Shown here piece by piece: positions 9,174-17,879 of a DNA stretch of 57,824 bases; position 1 is the first letter of the stretch, and each line of letters starts with the position of its first letter. Source of the stretch: Thermoguttaceae bacterium (GTDB lineage: Bacteria; Planctomycetota; Planctomycetia; Pirellulales; Thermoguttaceae); contig JAQVKF010000003.1 of assembly GCA_028694795.1 (NCBI GenBank), positions 1-57,824 on the forward strand. Reading direction: 5' to 3'. The notes beneath the pieces were generated by a model. It was given only the letters and a program-made list of their open reading frames with translations. It did no database searches and was not told the DNA's origin. A program made the position numbers and the translations under genes.

Positions 9174-9816
9174 GTTTGATGATACCAGTTCTATTGGACT
9201 CGATTTCGACCAGTGACCACGCCAAGCGGTTGAATTGCAAGCGGTGTCTGTCCGACATTTCTCAAAATCTGACTCACTTCGAAAAACGCGGGCACAACAT
9301 CCCCTAGGGGATTATACGTCACGAGTGTTCCGATGGTTCGGCCTTTTTACCTGTCAACGGTGTTGCTACTTCGGTGAGTGGTTCCATAGGGTCCGTTCGG
9401 GCGGTCGCCCACGGCTCCCGGCCCTCAGTCACGAGTGAGCCGAGGCCGGAAGCGTAGCGCCCGCATCGGCACTTTTCACCCAATTTGCGCTACCACCGTT
9501 AGGTAAAAAGTTTTGAAAAGGAGGTTTGGAGGAAAAACTTTCGGAAAAGTTTTTCTCTCCATATGTCTTCCTTTGTTCAAAAAGTTTGGCGAAAAAAGCA
9601 TTTTTGCAGAAAATACGCAAATTTTTTACCCGATGCGGGCATAGCCGTTTGCCCCGATTGGGGGGCAACTTGTGTGAACACGCCCTAGTCAAAAGTTTTT
9701 CAATGCTTTCCTGAGAATCGTTCCATGTGTATACTGCGGATATATTCACCGCCAAGAAAGTCATTTTCATACAGCGCGGTCCGGGCTTTTAAATTCGAGA
9801 GTTCAGGGAGAATATC
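9174..9816. repeat. Intergenic region with a long dispersed-repeat copy
   Basis: A 640-bp gap with no credible gene. From about 9498 to 9687 it matches the elements at 25751-26020 and 39568-39756. That includes the degenerate hairpin GCATTTTTGCAGAAAATAC at 9598-9616, the word TTTTTTACCCGATG after it, and the terminal TGTGAACACGCCCTAG at 9672-9687. The part from 9300 to 9480 holds a different module (CTTTTTACCTGTCAACGGTG, then a GC-rich stretch with several short inverted repeats). No left terminal repeat was found. Confidence 0.65.
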
Positions 9817-10335
9817 ATGCGTTCATGCCCGAAATGTGGAGCGGAAAACCCAGATATTGCCAAGTTCTGCAATCAATGCGGAGTGTCCTTGGTCACGGCA
9901 TTCGATTCAGCGTCGGCAACCATTGCCGCAAATCCAGGGAGCTATTTTGAATATACGGAATGGGATAGTGAAATAACGATTACGAAGCTGAAAAACAAGG
10001 AAATGGAGGGTAAGATTGTCATTCCAGCACAGATCGACGGCTTACCAGTCACATGCATCGGAAACCGGGAAGGAGGAGATGGTAGTATATACGGGGCGTT
10101 TGAGGATTGCAGCGGGTTGACGTCGGTGACGATCCCAGAGAGTGTGAAATACGTCAGCCATTCGGCGTTTGCGGGTTGCAGCAGCCTGACGTCGGTGACA
10201 ATCCTGGAAGGCGTGACGAGCATCGTGGATAGGGCATTTGGGTATTGTAAGAATCTCACGATTCAAACACCCGAAAATTCCACCGCAGAAACATACGCCA
10301 AAAAGAACAAGATTCCATATGTCAACGAAGATTAA
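9817..10335 (+). CDS. Zinc-ribbon plus BspA-type leucine-rich-repeat protein
   Basis: A 172-residue protein starting with a zinc ribbon (CPKCG, then CNQCG, residues 4-22), followed after a short linker by BspA-like LRR_5 repeats. Two tandem units read CSGLTSVTIPESVKYVSHSAFAG and the parallel CSSLTSVTILEGVTSIVDRAFG. A GGAG site lies about 7 bases before the ATG. BspA repeats are usually found on surface or secreted proteins. Here there is no signal peptide, and the ribbon suggests an intracellular or nucleic-acid/protein-binding role. It stands alone, with the repeat region upstream. The function is unknown. Confidence 0.85.
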   Translation: MRSCPKCGAENPDIAKFCNQCGVSLVTAFDSASATIAANPGSYFEYTEWDSEITITKLKNKEMEGKIVIPAQIDGLPVTCIGNREGGDGSIYGAFEDCSGLTSVTIPESVKYVSHSAFAGCSSLTSVTILEGVTSIVDRAFGYCKNLTIQTPENSTAETYAKKNKIPYVNED

Positions 10336-10464
10336 AGAATATTAAGAAAAGGGGCCTATTGTGTAACCGATAGTGACCACTCGCCACCGGCTCGACCACG
10401 GCGATCTGCGGTTGACAACGTTCAACGTAATCAAAAAGGCCCGAGACGTCCAAAAACGGGAAAG

Positions 10465-12315
10465 TCATCGGGGAGACGTGGTTTCCAGTGTGCGTTTGAG
10501 CTGTTCCGCACTGGCAATGATTCGGTCTAATTCTCGACTGTATTCACGAATTTCGACGCAGGCTCGTTCGACCGAGCCAAATAGTTCGGGCCACGCCGTT
10601 TCGGGTAATCCCGTCGTGATCGGCGTTCCCGTAGTATGTGGCGGGGCGGAAGAAACGGATTGCGATATTTGCAACCCAGCGTTGATCTCTCGCTGCAATC
10701 CACGGCGTAAACGCCGACTAAAATGAAGGTACATCAGAAAGCAACCCAGCAAAAACCATGCCAAGGTGAGCAGATAAAAATCTAAACCCAGTAGCGGTTG
10801 GGGCGGATTGGATAACCATGAGTCGAAAAAGAAATTCTTCGCCGGTCGTGCGAGCAACAGTATCGTGACGCACCAAAACAGTGTCTCATAGGTCAGTCGT
10901 GTTAAAAAACCGGAATTCCGCGATGCCAAACGTTCGAGGAGCCGTTGGACACGCGTCGCGATCAGCTCGGTACAATTCTGTGCCGATTGTGAAGCGTCAC
11001 GCGCCAAGCGTTCCATCGCAAACCGCTCACCTGCGGCGTCACGTACCCCCGCGTCGTAGCAAAACCCCTCAATCGCCAATGCTGTCTCACGTAGTTTGAC
11101 CGGATCCCAACCCCAGAACTCCGGGTTGGACGCAAATATCTGATCGGCTTCCTGATTTTCTCGATTTTGCTTCCATTTGCGAACTGATCCAGCCGCGCCC
11201 AAAAGGGCAAGCTGCGCCGGACTGCGCGCTCGAAGCAGTAATGAACTGAACGCCAAATCGCCAAATTGATGAAAACCACGAAACACCGTCTGCAAAGGAC
11301 TCGCTCCCCAACAGTCTAACGCTTGACCGACCAGGCGATGTTCCCATGGACGTCGATAGGCCAGCAGTTCTTCGCGCAAACGTTCTGCCGTGGTGGCCGC
11401 GAACATGCGACGTGTCTCCGCGATTTCATGTTCCAAACGTTCCAATTTCGGCATTCCTTGATTCAGCCGAATGCGGCACGTGTCCAACGCTTCCATGACC
11501 AATTCCCAGAAATTCTCACGCCGAATCCGTGTTGCCGCCGTACCCGCCAACTCATGTCGTAGAAATTCCAACAATAAAGCGAAATCGCCCGACGGTGCCT
11601 CGCCTTGACGGGTCGACTCGAACGCCGAGATCGAATCGACAAAGAAGATACGATCCCCAAGCATGCCTGGTGGCAGAATCTGACGCCAATCATCACGAAT
11701 ATCCTCATCCACATCCGCGTGCGTTTGGACAAAGACAAATCGAACCCCCGACGCCGCGGCAAGCAATTCCTCATGAACCCGCGAGTCACGATATTTTTGT
11801 TGCGTCGTGGCCACCAGCAGAACGTCACAATGCGGCAGAATCGTGCGAAGCATCTCGAGATTCGATCGCGGATCGCCAGGCGTATCAGTCGTGTCGGGAT
11901 CCGGGCAGTCAATGACCGCCAGATGATTCATGACCGTCGAATCGCAAACCAAATGCTCCACATTTTCCGGCGGAATGCCGAACTGTTCGACCGAAAGTCC
12001 CGGTGCCGTAATGAGCGTCGGACGTCGTGTCGTCGGTCGCATCCGTCCGGTTTTGACCACATCTTTTCCGATGATCGCCTGAACGAGCTGGCTTTTTCCA
12101 ACTCCCGTACCGCCAAACGTGGCTATCACGAGAGGGGATTCGATTCTTGCACGGAAAAGATCCATTCGCTCTAACAGCCGATTCATCAACGCACTGCAAC
12201 CGCTAGTGCCTGACCAGTGGGGTGTGTGTGCGATCCAATCTCGCAGCGATTGAGTCACCGCATCCATTTCAGCAAGGACCTGCAAACGTTGTACGACTGG
12301 CGTGTTGATACTCAT
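10465..12315 (-). CDS. Membrane-anchored dynamin/Era-like GTPase, third gene of an ExbB-ExbD operon
   Basis: A 616-residue P-loop protein. Walker A GGTGVGKS lies at about 68-75, a G3-like DCPDPDTT near 136-143, and a degenerate G4 (THAD, about 198-201). A long, probably helical middle region follows, then two hydrophobic stretches near residues 485-550 (LFWCVTILLLA and FYLLTLAWFLLGCFLMYL). The layout (N-terminal GTPase, helical stalk, membrane hairpin) is that of dynamin-like or EngA/Era-derived membrane GTPases, but no named family was recognised. AAGGAA precedes the ATG. It starts 38 bp after exbD and is likely co-transcribed with exbB-exbD. The biochemical role is unknown. Confidence 0.85.
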   Translation of the reverse strand: MSINTPVVQRLQVLAEMDAVTQSLRDWIAHTPHWSGTSGCSALMNRLLERMDLFRARIESPLVIATFGGTGVGKSQLVQAIIGKDVVKTGRMRPTTRRPTLITAPGLSVEQFGIPPENVEHLVCDSTVMNHLAVIDCPDPDTTDTPGDPRSNLEMLRTILPHCDVLLVATTQQKYRDSRVHEELLAAASGVRFVFVQTHADVDEDIRDDWRQILPPGMLGDRIFFVDSISAFESTRQGEAPSGDFALLLEFLRHELAGTAATRIRRENFWELVMEALDTCRIRLNQGMPKLERLEHEIAETRRMFAATTAERLREELLAYRRPWEHRLVGQALDCWGASPLQTVFRGFHQFGDLAFSSLLLRARSPAQLALLGAAGSVRKWKQNRENQEADQIFASNPEFWGWDPVKLRETALAIEGFCYDAGVRDAAGERFAMERLARDASQSAQNCTELIATRVQRLLERLASRNSGFLTRLTYETLFWCVTILLLARPAKNFFFDSWLSNPPQPLLGLDFYLLTLAWFLLGCFLMYLHFSRRLRRGLQREINAGLQISQSVSSAPPHTTGTPITTGLPETAWPELFGSVERACVEIREYSRELDRIIASAEQLKRTLETTSPR

Positions 12316-12353
12316 ACGGAAAAATTTCCTTCAAGATCAAAAAATAACGCTTG

Positions 12354-12815
12354 TTATTCTTCGCGATTCATCGCTTTGAGCGCATATTTCAGATAACCGT
12401 TTTTCTGGCACTCGCGAATGACGTGATTCAAATCACGAAATGCTATTTCGCGATCCGCGCGAATGACCACCGTACTTCGCAGTTCATCACTATCGGTAAA
12501 CGACGGGTTCTCGTGTTTGAGCTGTTTACGTTCCACCTGAGCCTCGCGAGCCAAGTATCCTTCAATATCGACCCGCTGTCCGTAAACGGAGACGCTACCT
12601 TCTTTATTGACGTTCAAAATCAGAAGCGATTGAATGCCACGTGCGTCGACAGGACGCGCAGAACCGATCACGGGTAGATTCAGGCTCATATCGACGGATG
12701 CCGCCTTGAAATTGATGACCAGCATAAAAAAGGTGATCAATTGAAAAACCATGTCGAGGATCGGCGTGAGATTAGGCCGACCATCCAATTCTCCCGCACT
12801 ATTTGATCTTCGCAT
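12354..12815 (-). CDS. ExbD/TolR-family proton-channel protein
   Basis: A 153-residue protein with one membrane span preceded by a charged N-terminus. The family motif LTPILDMVFQLITFFML contains the conserved membrane aspartate that carries protons. The rest is a periplasmic domain that ends with the ExbD-type sequence VVIRADREIAFRDLNHVIRECQ. With an ExbB/TolQ partner it forms a motor that uses the proton gradient to do work in the envelope. The partner gene lies 180 bp upstream, and a membrane GTPase follows 38 bp downstream. No TonB is visible. The ribosome site is weak. Confidence 0.92.
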   Translation of the reverse strand: MRRSNSAGELDGRPNLTPILDMVFQLITFFMLVINFKAASVDMSLNLPVIGSARPVDARGIQSLLILNVNKEGSVSVYGQRVDIEGYLAREAQVERKQLKHENPSFTDSDELRSTVVIRADREIAFRDLNHVIRECQKNGYLKYALKAMNREE

Positions 12816-12994
12816 ACGATGCCTGTTCCATAATCCCGTGTTTTCCGAACGATTTTTCGCTAAAAATATCTCAATAGTCCGCCGATTGCGGTTGCCGCCG
12901 CACCTCGCGGTCCAACTGTCCCTGTGGCGGGCCGGGAGTCTTTTTATTTAGACGTTGGCAGCATCAACGTCGGATAAAAAGCCGGTCCAATCTT
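12816..12994. repeat. Hairpin built from two facing repeat words between exbB and exbD
   Basis: The 179-bp gap contains CTTTTTATTTAGACGTTGG (12940-12958) facing CAACGTCGGATAAAAAG (12965-12981), so the two form an imperfect inverted repeat with a short loop. Both arms resemble the recurring TTTTTACC-GACG-TGGT word of the dispersed repeats. Upstream lies a GC-rich segment (GTCCAACTGTCCCTGTGGCGGGC) like those at 21807 and 55069. Its place inside an operon means it could act as an attenuator or an mRNA processing site. Confidence 0.55.
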
Positions 12995-13972
12995 TTATTG
13001 ACCGGTTTGCTGCTGATTGATTTGGTCGGCAAATTGGCGAAGGAACCGGTCCGCCTCGTAAGAGGCCGTCGTCATGATCGTCATCACACGGTTACGGAAA
13101 ACGGAGTAAAACCAAATCGCGGGCACCGATAAACCAACCCCTTCGAACGTCAGCAGCAACGCCTCGGAAATACCACCCGCTACCTCACTCGCCTTCATCT
13201 GCGTGTCGGACATCGCAATGACCGAGAAGCTGGCAATCATTCCCTTCAACGTACCTAAAAGTCCAATCATTGGGCCTAAGGTTCCCAACACGGAGAGCAG
13301 ACTAATTCGCTTCTCCATATCGACTTGCAACGATTCGGCATATCGCTCCATCGTGTCTCGTGCCTGGTCTTTTCCAGCGGGTAATTCTGTGATGCCGACG
13401 ACCAACAGCTTCGCTAAAATCGACGGATCGTTCTGCAAAATCTGGTATACCTCTCGGTACTCACTCTGAGCAAGGTGGTTCTGAATACGATCCAACAACG
13501 CATGCGGTACCGCAATCTCAATGCGGTATTCGACAAATAACTGGCAAACACGCGCTACGAATAAAATCGACAACGTTAAAATAAGCAAACCAATTAAACC
13601 GGATGATTCGATAAACCAAGTAAAATAGGATTTCGTTTTTGCCTTCGTCTCCGGAGCTTTGGCCTTGGAGGCATCCTTTGCTGCCGCATCAGCCGGGGCT
13701 ACCGCAGCCGCAGCTGGAGCCGCCTCACCCGCTGGAGCCGCCGCCGCGTCCGCCGGAGCGTCAGCCGCCACTTCTTGCGCGACCGACGTTCGCATCAATG
13801 GCACCGAGGAGGTCGGCTCAAAACGAGTTGGCATCGTTACGGTTAAGACGCATAAAACCAATTTGGCTAAGCACAAACCCACGATACCCGCCACAGCCGT
13901 CCGGATCAACCCGCGGGCGGTAGAGGGAAACGGCCTGTTGGACTCATTCGTATATTTTTCTGGCTGATTCAT
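12995..13972 (-). CDS. MotA/TolQ/ExbB-family proton channel with Ala/Pro-rich extension
   Basis: A 325-residue protein. An N-terminal hydrophobic stretch (about 27-48) may be a signal or a membrane anchor. It is followed by an Ala/Pro/Asp/Lys-rich extracytoplasmic segment (about 70-115), then the three-span ExbB core. Spans are visible in SGLIGLLILTLSILFVA, LLSVLGTLGPMIGLLGTLKG and LLLTFEGVGLSVPAIWFYS. The sequence LGPMIGLLGTLKGM is the family signature. It is the first gene of exbB-exbD-GTPase and should form the stator ring around ExbD. Ala-rich N-terminal extensions on ExbB are known in planctomycetes and related phyla. Confidence 0.92.
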   Translation of the reverse strand: MNQPEKYTNESNRPFPSTARGLIRTAVAGIVGLCLAKLVLCVLTVTMPTRFEPTSSVPLMRTSVAQEVAADAPADAAAAPAGEAAPAAAAVAPADAAAKDASKAKAPETKAKTKSYFTWFIESSGLIGLLILTLSILFVARVCQLFVEYRIEIAVPHALLDRIQNHLAQSEYREVYQILQNDPSILAKLLVVGITELPAGKDQARDTMERYAESLQVDMEKRISLLSVLGTLGPMIGLLGTLKGMIASFSVIAMSDTQMKASEVAGGISEALLLTFEGVGLSVPAIWFYSVFRNRVMTIMTTASYEADRFLRQFADQINQQQTGQ

Positions 13973-14676
13973 ATGCGTCTTTCTGGCTTCTGCCTCACCG
14001 ATAATTTCTTCTGGTTATGAATCTTCGGGAATAGTACCAATTGTGGGAGGATTTCGACATGACTCTGACCGACCACACGCCGTCGAACCATCCTACCACC
14101 CCCTATATCGTAGTCGATTCGTACTTTTCAGGCAACGGGAACTCCGCACAAATTCGAATCATTTTTCCCCAATCACGCCGCTCGATAGGGTACAACTTTG
14201 TTAGACTCGCTTTTCCCACTGGCTTTTCTACCCACCTTCTCGCCGCCAATTTCGTCTGGGACGACTTCGTTAGAGAGAATCGTCCCAGCCTGCTTTCGAT
14301 GTTATCGACAAAGGTGGTTCGGTCGACTTTTTTTCTGGGGCGTGTTCACACAAATTGCTACCCCAATCGGAGCGACCAGCTGTACCAACGTCAGGTAAAA
14401 AGGTGAACCGACGAACGCCGGGAACGGAATGACCGCGTCGTCGGAAGTACTTCACCGAGTTGGTGTGACCACCGTCGGGTAAAAAGTTTGCGCATTTTCT
14501 GCGAAAATGCTTTTTCGTAAAACTTTTTTGAAGCGAAGAATCAATGAGAGGGAACTTTTTACTAGACGGTGAAGATGGGCCGCCGATTATAGTCCCTACG
14601 CCTCCCAACAATCGGCTCGCTTACTATACCATCACGACGTGAACATGACCGATAGCCATATAGGTTGGCTGTTCAG
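13973..14676. repeat. Intergenic region with a reverse-oriented dispersed element
   Basis: A 700-bp gap. The element runs from 14337 (GGGGCGTGTTCACACAAATTGC) to about 14575 and is the reverse complement of most of the copy at 25751-26020. It includes the GCATTTTC-TGC-GAAAATGC hairpin at 14492-14510, the words ACCAACGTCAGGTAAAAA and ACCACCGTCGGGTAAAAA, and the final TTTTTACTAGACGGTG. A 121-codon frame at 14041-14406 crosses the element boundary, has no family resemblance and was rejected. From 13973 to 14336 nothing is recognised. Confidence 0.65.
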
Positions 14677-15279
14677 CTAGGTTATATCTGTCGTTGTATC
14701 TGTCTGCTTATCCCATGGCGTGGCGTATGTGGCGTTATAGTGCCCAAGCAGCCAGGCTTCCTTCTTAAACCATCTTGCCCCGCTCAAACGCGAGTCGGAC
14801 TGAAGATAATGATGTAACGCGAGCAGAAGTGCTCGTACTTCCGGGGTATCACGTGGTGCGTAAACATCGTGAGTAAGTTCAAGATGGCGTCGATGGGCCG
14901 CGCGACGTGGTGCGTAATCGACATTCAGTACCCAATGTGGCGTATAACGTTCCAAGACCACCTGCGCGACAGGTTGGGAATCCATGTTGCCGACGATGGC
15001 TCGCAACGCACCGTCAATGGTGCCGCGTTCTAAAACCTTCCAATCATGCGTACTGCCTAACGTGTCGCAAATCGAATCGAACAGAGCAATGCCGATGAAC
15101 ATGCCGTCTGGTTCATCTTTCGCAAAAAGGTCTGGTGTATCTCCTTCGAAAATGACCAACGTGCGTAAGGCTTCCGGATCCTGAATCGAAACGCCGCGTG
15201 GTTTGCGAATCCATAAACGGAAACAAACCACGCATATGACGGCAAAACTTAGCGGAAATATCCAACCTGACCCAATCAT
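14677..15279 (-). CDS. Hypothetical protein with one N-terminal membrane span
   Basis: A 200-residue protein: one hydrophobic segment (GWIFPLSFAVICVVCFRLWI) at the very N-terminus, then a polar domain. Visible features are a short acidic stretch (FAKDEPDGM) and an Arg/His-rich patch (APRRAAHRRHLELTHDVYAP). No family was recognised. AGGAG lies about 10 bases before the ATG. It is a single gene flanked by a repeat-filled gap and by the promoter region of the FlgI-like gene. It is probably an anchored protein, and the side of the membrane is not determined. Confidence 0.7.
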   Translation of the reverse strand: MIGSGWIFPLSFAVICVVCFRLWIRKPRGVSIQDPEALRTLVIFEGDTPDLFAKDEPDGMFIGIALFDSICDTLGSTHDWKVLERGTIDGALRAIVGNMDSQPVAQVVLERYTPHWVLNVDYAPRRAAHRRHLELTHDVYAPRDTPEVRALLLALHHYLQSDSRLSGARWFKKEAWLLGHYNATYATPWDKQTDTTTDIT

Positions 15280-15724
15280 CTTCCAATAGCTCCTCCGTAA
15301 CCACAGTAATCGTCTCTTTTGTGGTGCTATCTATACGGTGTTGTTGCATCATTGCGCAAAGTCACCATAGCCCACATGTCCAGACGAAATGTACCTTGAT
15401 ATTCTTTTCTTGTGGGCAACATTATAACGCAATCCTCGGCAAAAAACGACGTTGACAAAAATTCTTTTAACCGTTATACCGTCCCCACATTGGAGAGGAT
15501 GCGGGTTTGCGATTGTTCCAGCGATGGATTTCAGTGGAAGAATCTCTGAGTTTGCAGGCTATGAGGATACCTTTTGTGGGTGTGCGAACTTAGGCAGAGC
15601 GATCGGGCCCCAACCACGCGAATTTGTTTCGAACGATGTCGATTTCCGTTGGCCTTCCTAGGAAAATGGAATTCATCGAATACTTTTATTGGGAATCAGT
15701 CTATTACTGCAAGAGGCGGAGATC
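15280..15724. other. Divergent intergenic region carrying the FlgI-like gene promoter
   Basis: A 445-bp gap between divergent genes. A strong promoter-like site occurs at 15452-15480, annotated separately, which would give a 5' leader of about 235 bases before the FlgI-like gene. No repeat-family words were seen. A 69-codon frame at 15452-15661 begins at the promoter itself and was rejected. Confidence 0.5.
15452..15480 (+). promoter_or_regulatory. Putative sigma-70-type promoter
   Basis: TTGACA at 15452-15457, a 17-base spacer, and TATACC at 15475-15480. The -35 is a perfect match and the -10 differs at one or two positions. It points towards the FlgI-like lipoprotein gene at 15725. Assignment is by motif and spacing only. 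Confidence 0.55.
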
Positions 15725-17650
15725 ATGGATCTAACACGTCGAACATTACTGGGAACTGGTCTCTTCTTCCTTACCGGCTGTTCCTCTGGAACATTGGGTA
15801 AGCCGTCGTGGATGGGTGGCGACAAAAAGGAAGAAAAACCAGAATCAAAATTGAATCGTGGAAGTCGCGTTGGGGATATGGTCCGGCCTTACATTAACAT
15901 TTTGAAAGTGGAAGCGACCGGTTTGGTCGTCGGACTCGATGGTACGGGCAGCGATCCGCTTGAAGGATCCGCCCGGAACGCCATACTCGCCGAAATGCGA
16001 ACGCTTGGTGTTGAAAACCCCAACGCCATTTTGCAATCCACCAGTACCGCGGTCGTCAATGTACGTACCTTTTTGCGGCCCGGTATGGCGAAAGGCGATC
16101 CCATTGACGTCGAATTGGTCTCACCACTCCAAAGCGATACTAAGAGTTTACGCGGCGGACGTATGTTACAAGCTCGACTGATGGAAATGATCGCGGCGGA
16201 CGGAATGATCCGAAAAGGACGCACTTGGGTGTTGGCCGCAGGGCCTGTGCTCGTCGATCCCACCGCCAATCCCGATGAACCCAAAGGACGTGCCCTTGCG
16301 AATAAAGGGGTGATCCTCGGTGGTGGACGCGTGCTCAAAGAACGTCCGCTGACCATTCGTATGCTGCCGATGTTTCAAGCGGGAAAATACGCGAAACGCG
16401 TGCAAGAAGCAATCAATAAACAGTTTGGTTTTTATGAGGATGGACATCGCGTTGAGGTGGCAAAGGCGCATTCCGGTGTGGATATTGAAATCCGCGTCCA
16501 TCCGCGATACCGCAACAATCTTTCGCGTTATTTAGAGGTCATTTTGAGCGTTCCGCTGTCCGATTCGCCCAAAGATCGTACGGAACATATCCAACGGTTG
16601 AAGTCGGAAGTCGGCGATCCGCGTACAACCGTCCGCGCGTCGCTCGAATTGGAGGCGTTCGGCAAAGAGGGTGTGCCGATTTTGAAAGAGACGATGAAAA
16701 AATCGAGTAACCCAGGCGTCCAACTCTGTACGGCGGAGGCACTAGCGTATCTCAACGAGAGCGACGCTGCGGAAACGCTCGGACGATTGACGACGGAATT
16801 TCCGGAATACAAAGTGTTTACGCTCAGTGCGCTCAGTGCGCTCAACGACTACATGAGTGTGGAACAGCTACTCATCTTGCTTGATTCACCAAGTGCTTCG
16901 ACGCGTTACGGAGCATTCCGTTCCCTGAGACAGTTGCGGCCAGATAACGCACGGATTGCAGGCGAATACCTAAATGGCAAATTCTGGTTCCATCATGTGG
17001 CCTCCACGGCGGAGCCGATGGTCCATGTGACGAAATCACGACGTCCAGAGGTGAGTATCTTTGGCGGCGATGTGACGCTAAAGGGACCTTTTGCGATTGA
17101 AGCGGGAAGTACGATTCTCGTCAACGCGCGAGCGGAACAGCCGGATCAGGTGCGTGTAAGCCGATTCGTGCCGGGTGAACAGGACCAAATTCGGTTGACT
17201 TCCACCGATTTGGAAGAAGTGATCCGAGCTGTCGTTGAGTCGAACGGCGATTATCCAGACGTGGTTCAAATGCTCCAAATGGCAAAAGATGCCAAAGTGT
17301 TGCCATGTCGATTCGAGATTGACGCGCTTCCGAAACTCGAACAGACGGACGATTGGAACAACGATACTGAGGCCGATTCGACTGGTTACAATATGAAGAA
17401 TCCGTTGCCAGACCTCTTCTCCGCCACAAACCGTATCTCGTTGGGGGCGACGCAAGGCGAAAAAATCGAAGAGAAGGAAACGAACTCCGAAGAGGAAGAA
17501 AAAGCCGGACTCTTCTCCTGGCTCAAGGGAAGCAAAGAGGATTCGACTGACGCTAGCGCGACCGAAACTGATTCAACCAGTACGAATCCAACCGACGCTA
17601 GTTCGATCGAGGCTGGTAAGGACGAAGTCCCAACTGCCGAGGTTCCATGA
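15725..17650 (+). CDS. FlgI-like/HEAT-repeat lipoprotein
   Basis: A 641-residue predicted lipoprotein. The N-terminus MDLTRRTLLGTGLFFLTGC has a twin-arginine pair and an LTGC lipobox. The part from about 30 to 260 resembles the P-ring protein FlgI (VVGLDGTGSDP, then DVELVSPLQSDTKSLRGG, MLQARLM, GGGRVLKERPLTIRML). HEAT-like helical repeats follow (about 275-380), then a beta-rich part and an acidic Ser/Thr/Glu tail. ATG 15725 was chosen over an in-frame codon 36 bases upstream because GGAG lies just before it and the lipobox fits. No other flagellar gene is present, so this is probably an orphan FlgI-domain envelope protein. Its role is unknown. Confidence 0.85.
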   Translation: MDLTRRTLLGTGLFFLTGCSSGTLGKPSWMGGDKKEEKPESKLNRGSRVGDMVRPYINILKVEATGLVVGLDGTGSDPLEGSARNAILAEMRTLGVENPNAILQSTSTAVVNVRTFLRPGMAKGDPIDVELVSPLQSDTKSLRGGRMLQARLMEMIAADGMIRKGRTWVLAAGPVLVDPTANPDEPKGRALANKGVILGGGRVLKERPLTIRMLPMFQAGKYAKRVQEAINKQFGFYEDGHRVEVAKAHSGVDIEIRVHPRYRNNLSRYLEVILSVPLSDSPKDRTEHIQRLKSEVGDPRTTVRASLELEAFGKEGVPILKETMKKSSNPGVQLCTAEALAYLNESDAAETLGRLTTEFPEYKVFTLSALSALNDYMSVEQLLILLDSPSASTRYGAFRSLRQLRPDNARIAGEYLNGKFWFHHVASTAEPMVHVTKSRRPEVSIFGGDVTLKGPFAIEAGSTILVNARAEQPDQVRVSRFVPGEQDQIRLTSTDLEEVIRAVVESNGDYPDVVQMLQMAKDAKVLPCRFEIDALPKLEQTDDWNNDTEADSTGYNMKNPLPDLFSATNRISLGATQGEKIEEKETNSEEEEKAGLFSWLKGSKEDSTDASATETDSTSTNPTDASSIEAGKDEVPTAEVP

Positions 17651-17879
17651 GTGAAGGGGGGATCACCTTTGGGGAGAAGTCTGGGCTGGATGGGAAATCG
17701 GAATCGAGGATCGAGGAGCGAACCTAACCAAGCGTACCACGATTTGCGCGTGCGCACAAGAAGCGTACTATGATGATACCGCAATGGGTCGAGAGTCGAA
17801 TTGTTGCGGATCGCAAACGCCGAATGACATAGAATCAAATTTATTATTGGGATTTGTAAAGGAATCTGCGTAAAGAACG

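Noticed and set aside
14041-14406. 121-codon plus-strand frame
   Set aside because: It runs across the boundary of a dispersed repeat, has no ribosome site of note and resembles no family.
15452-15661. 69-codon frame at the FlgI-like promoter
   Set aside because: It begins at the -35 element, so the frame is explained by the promoter and leader.
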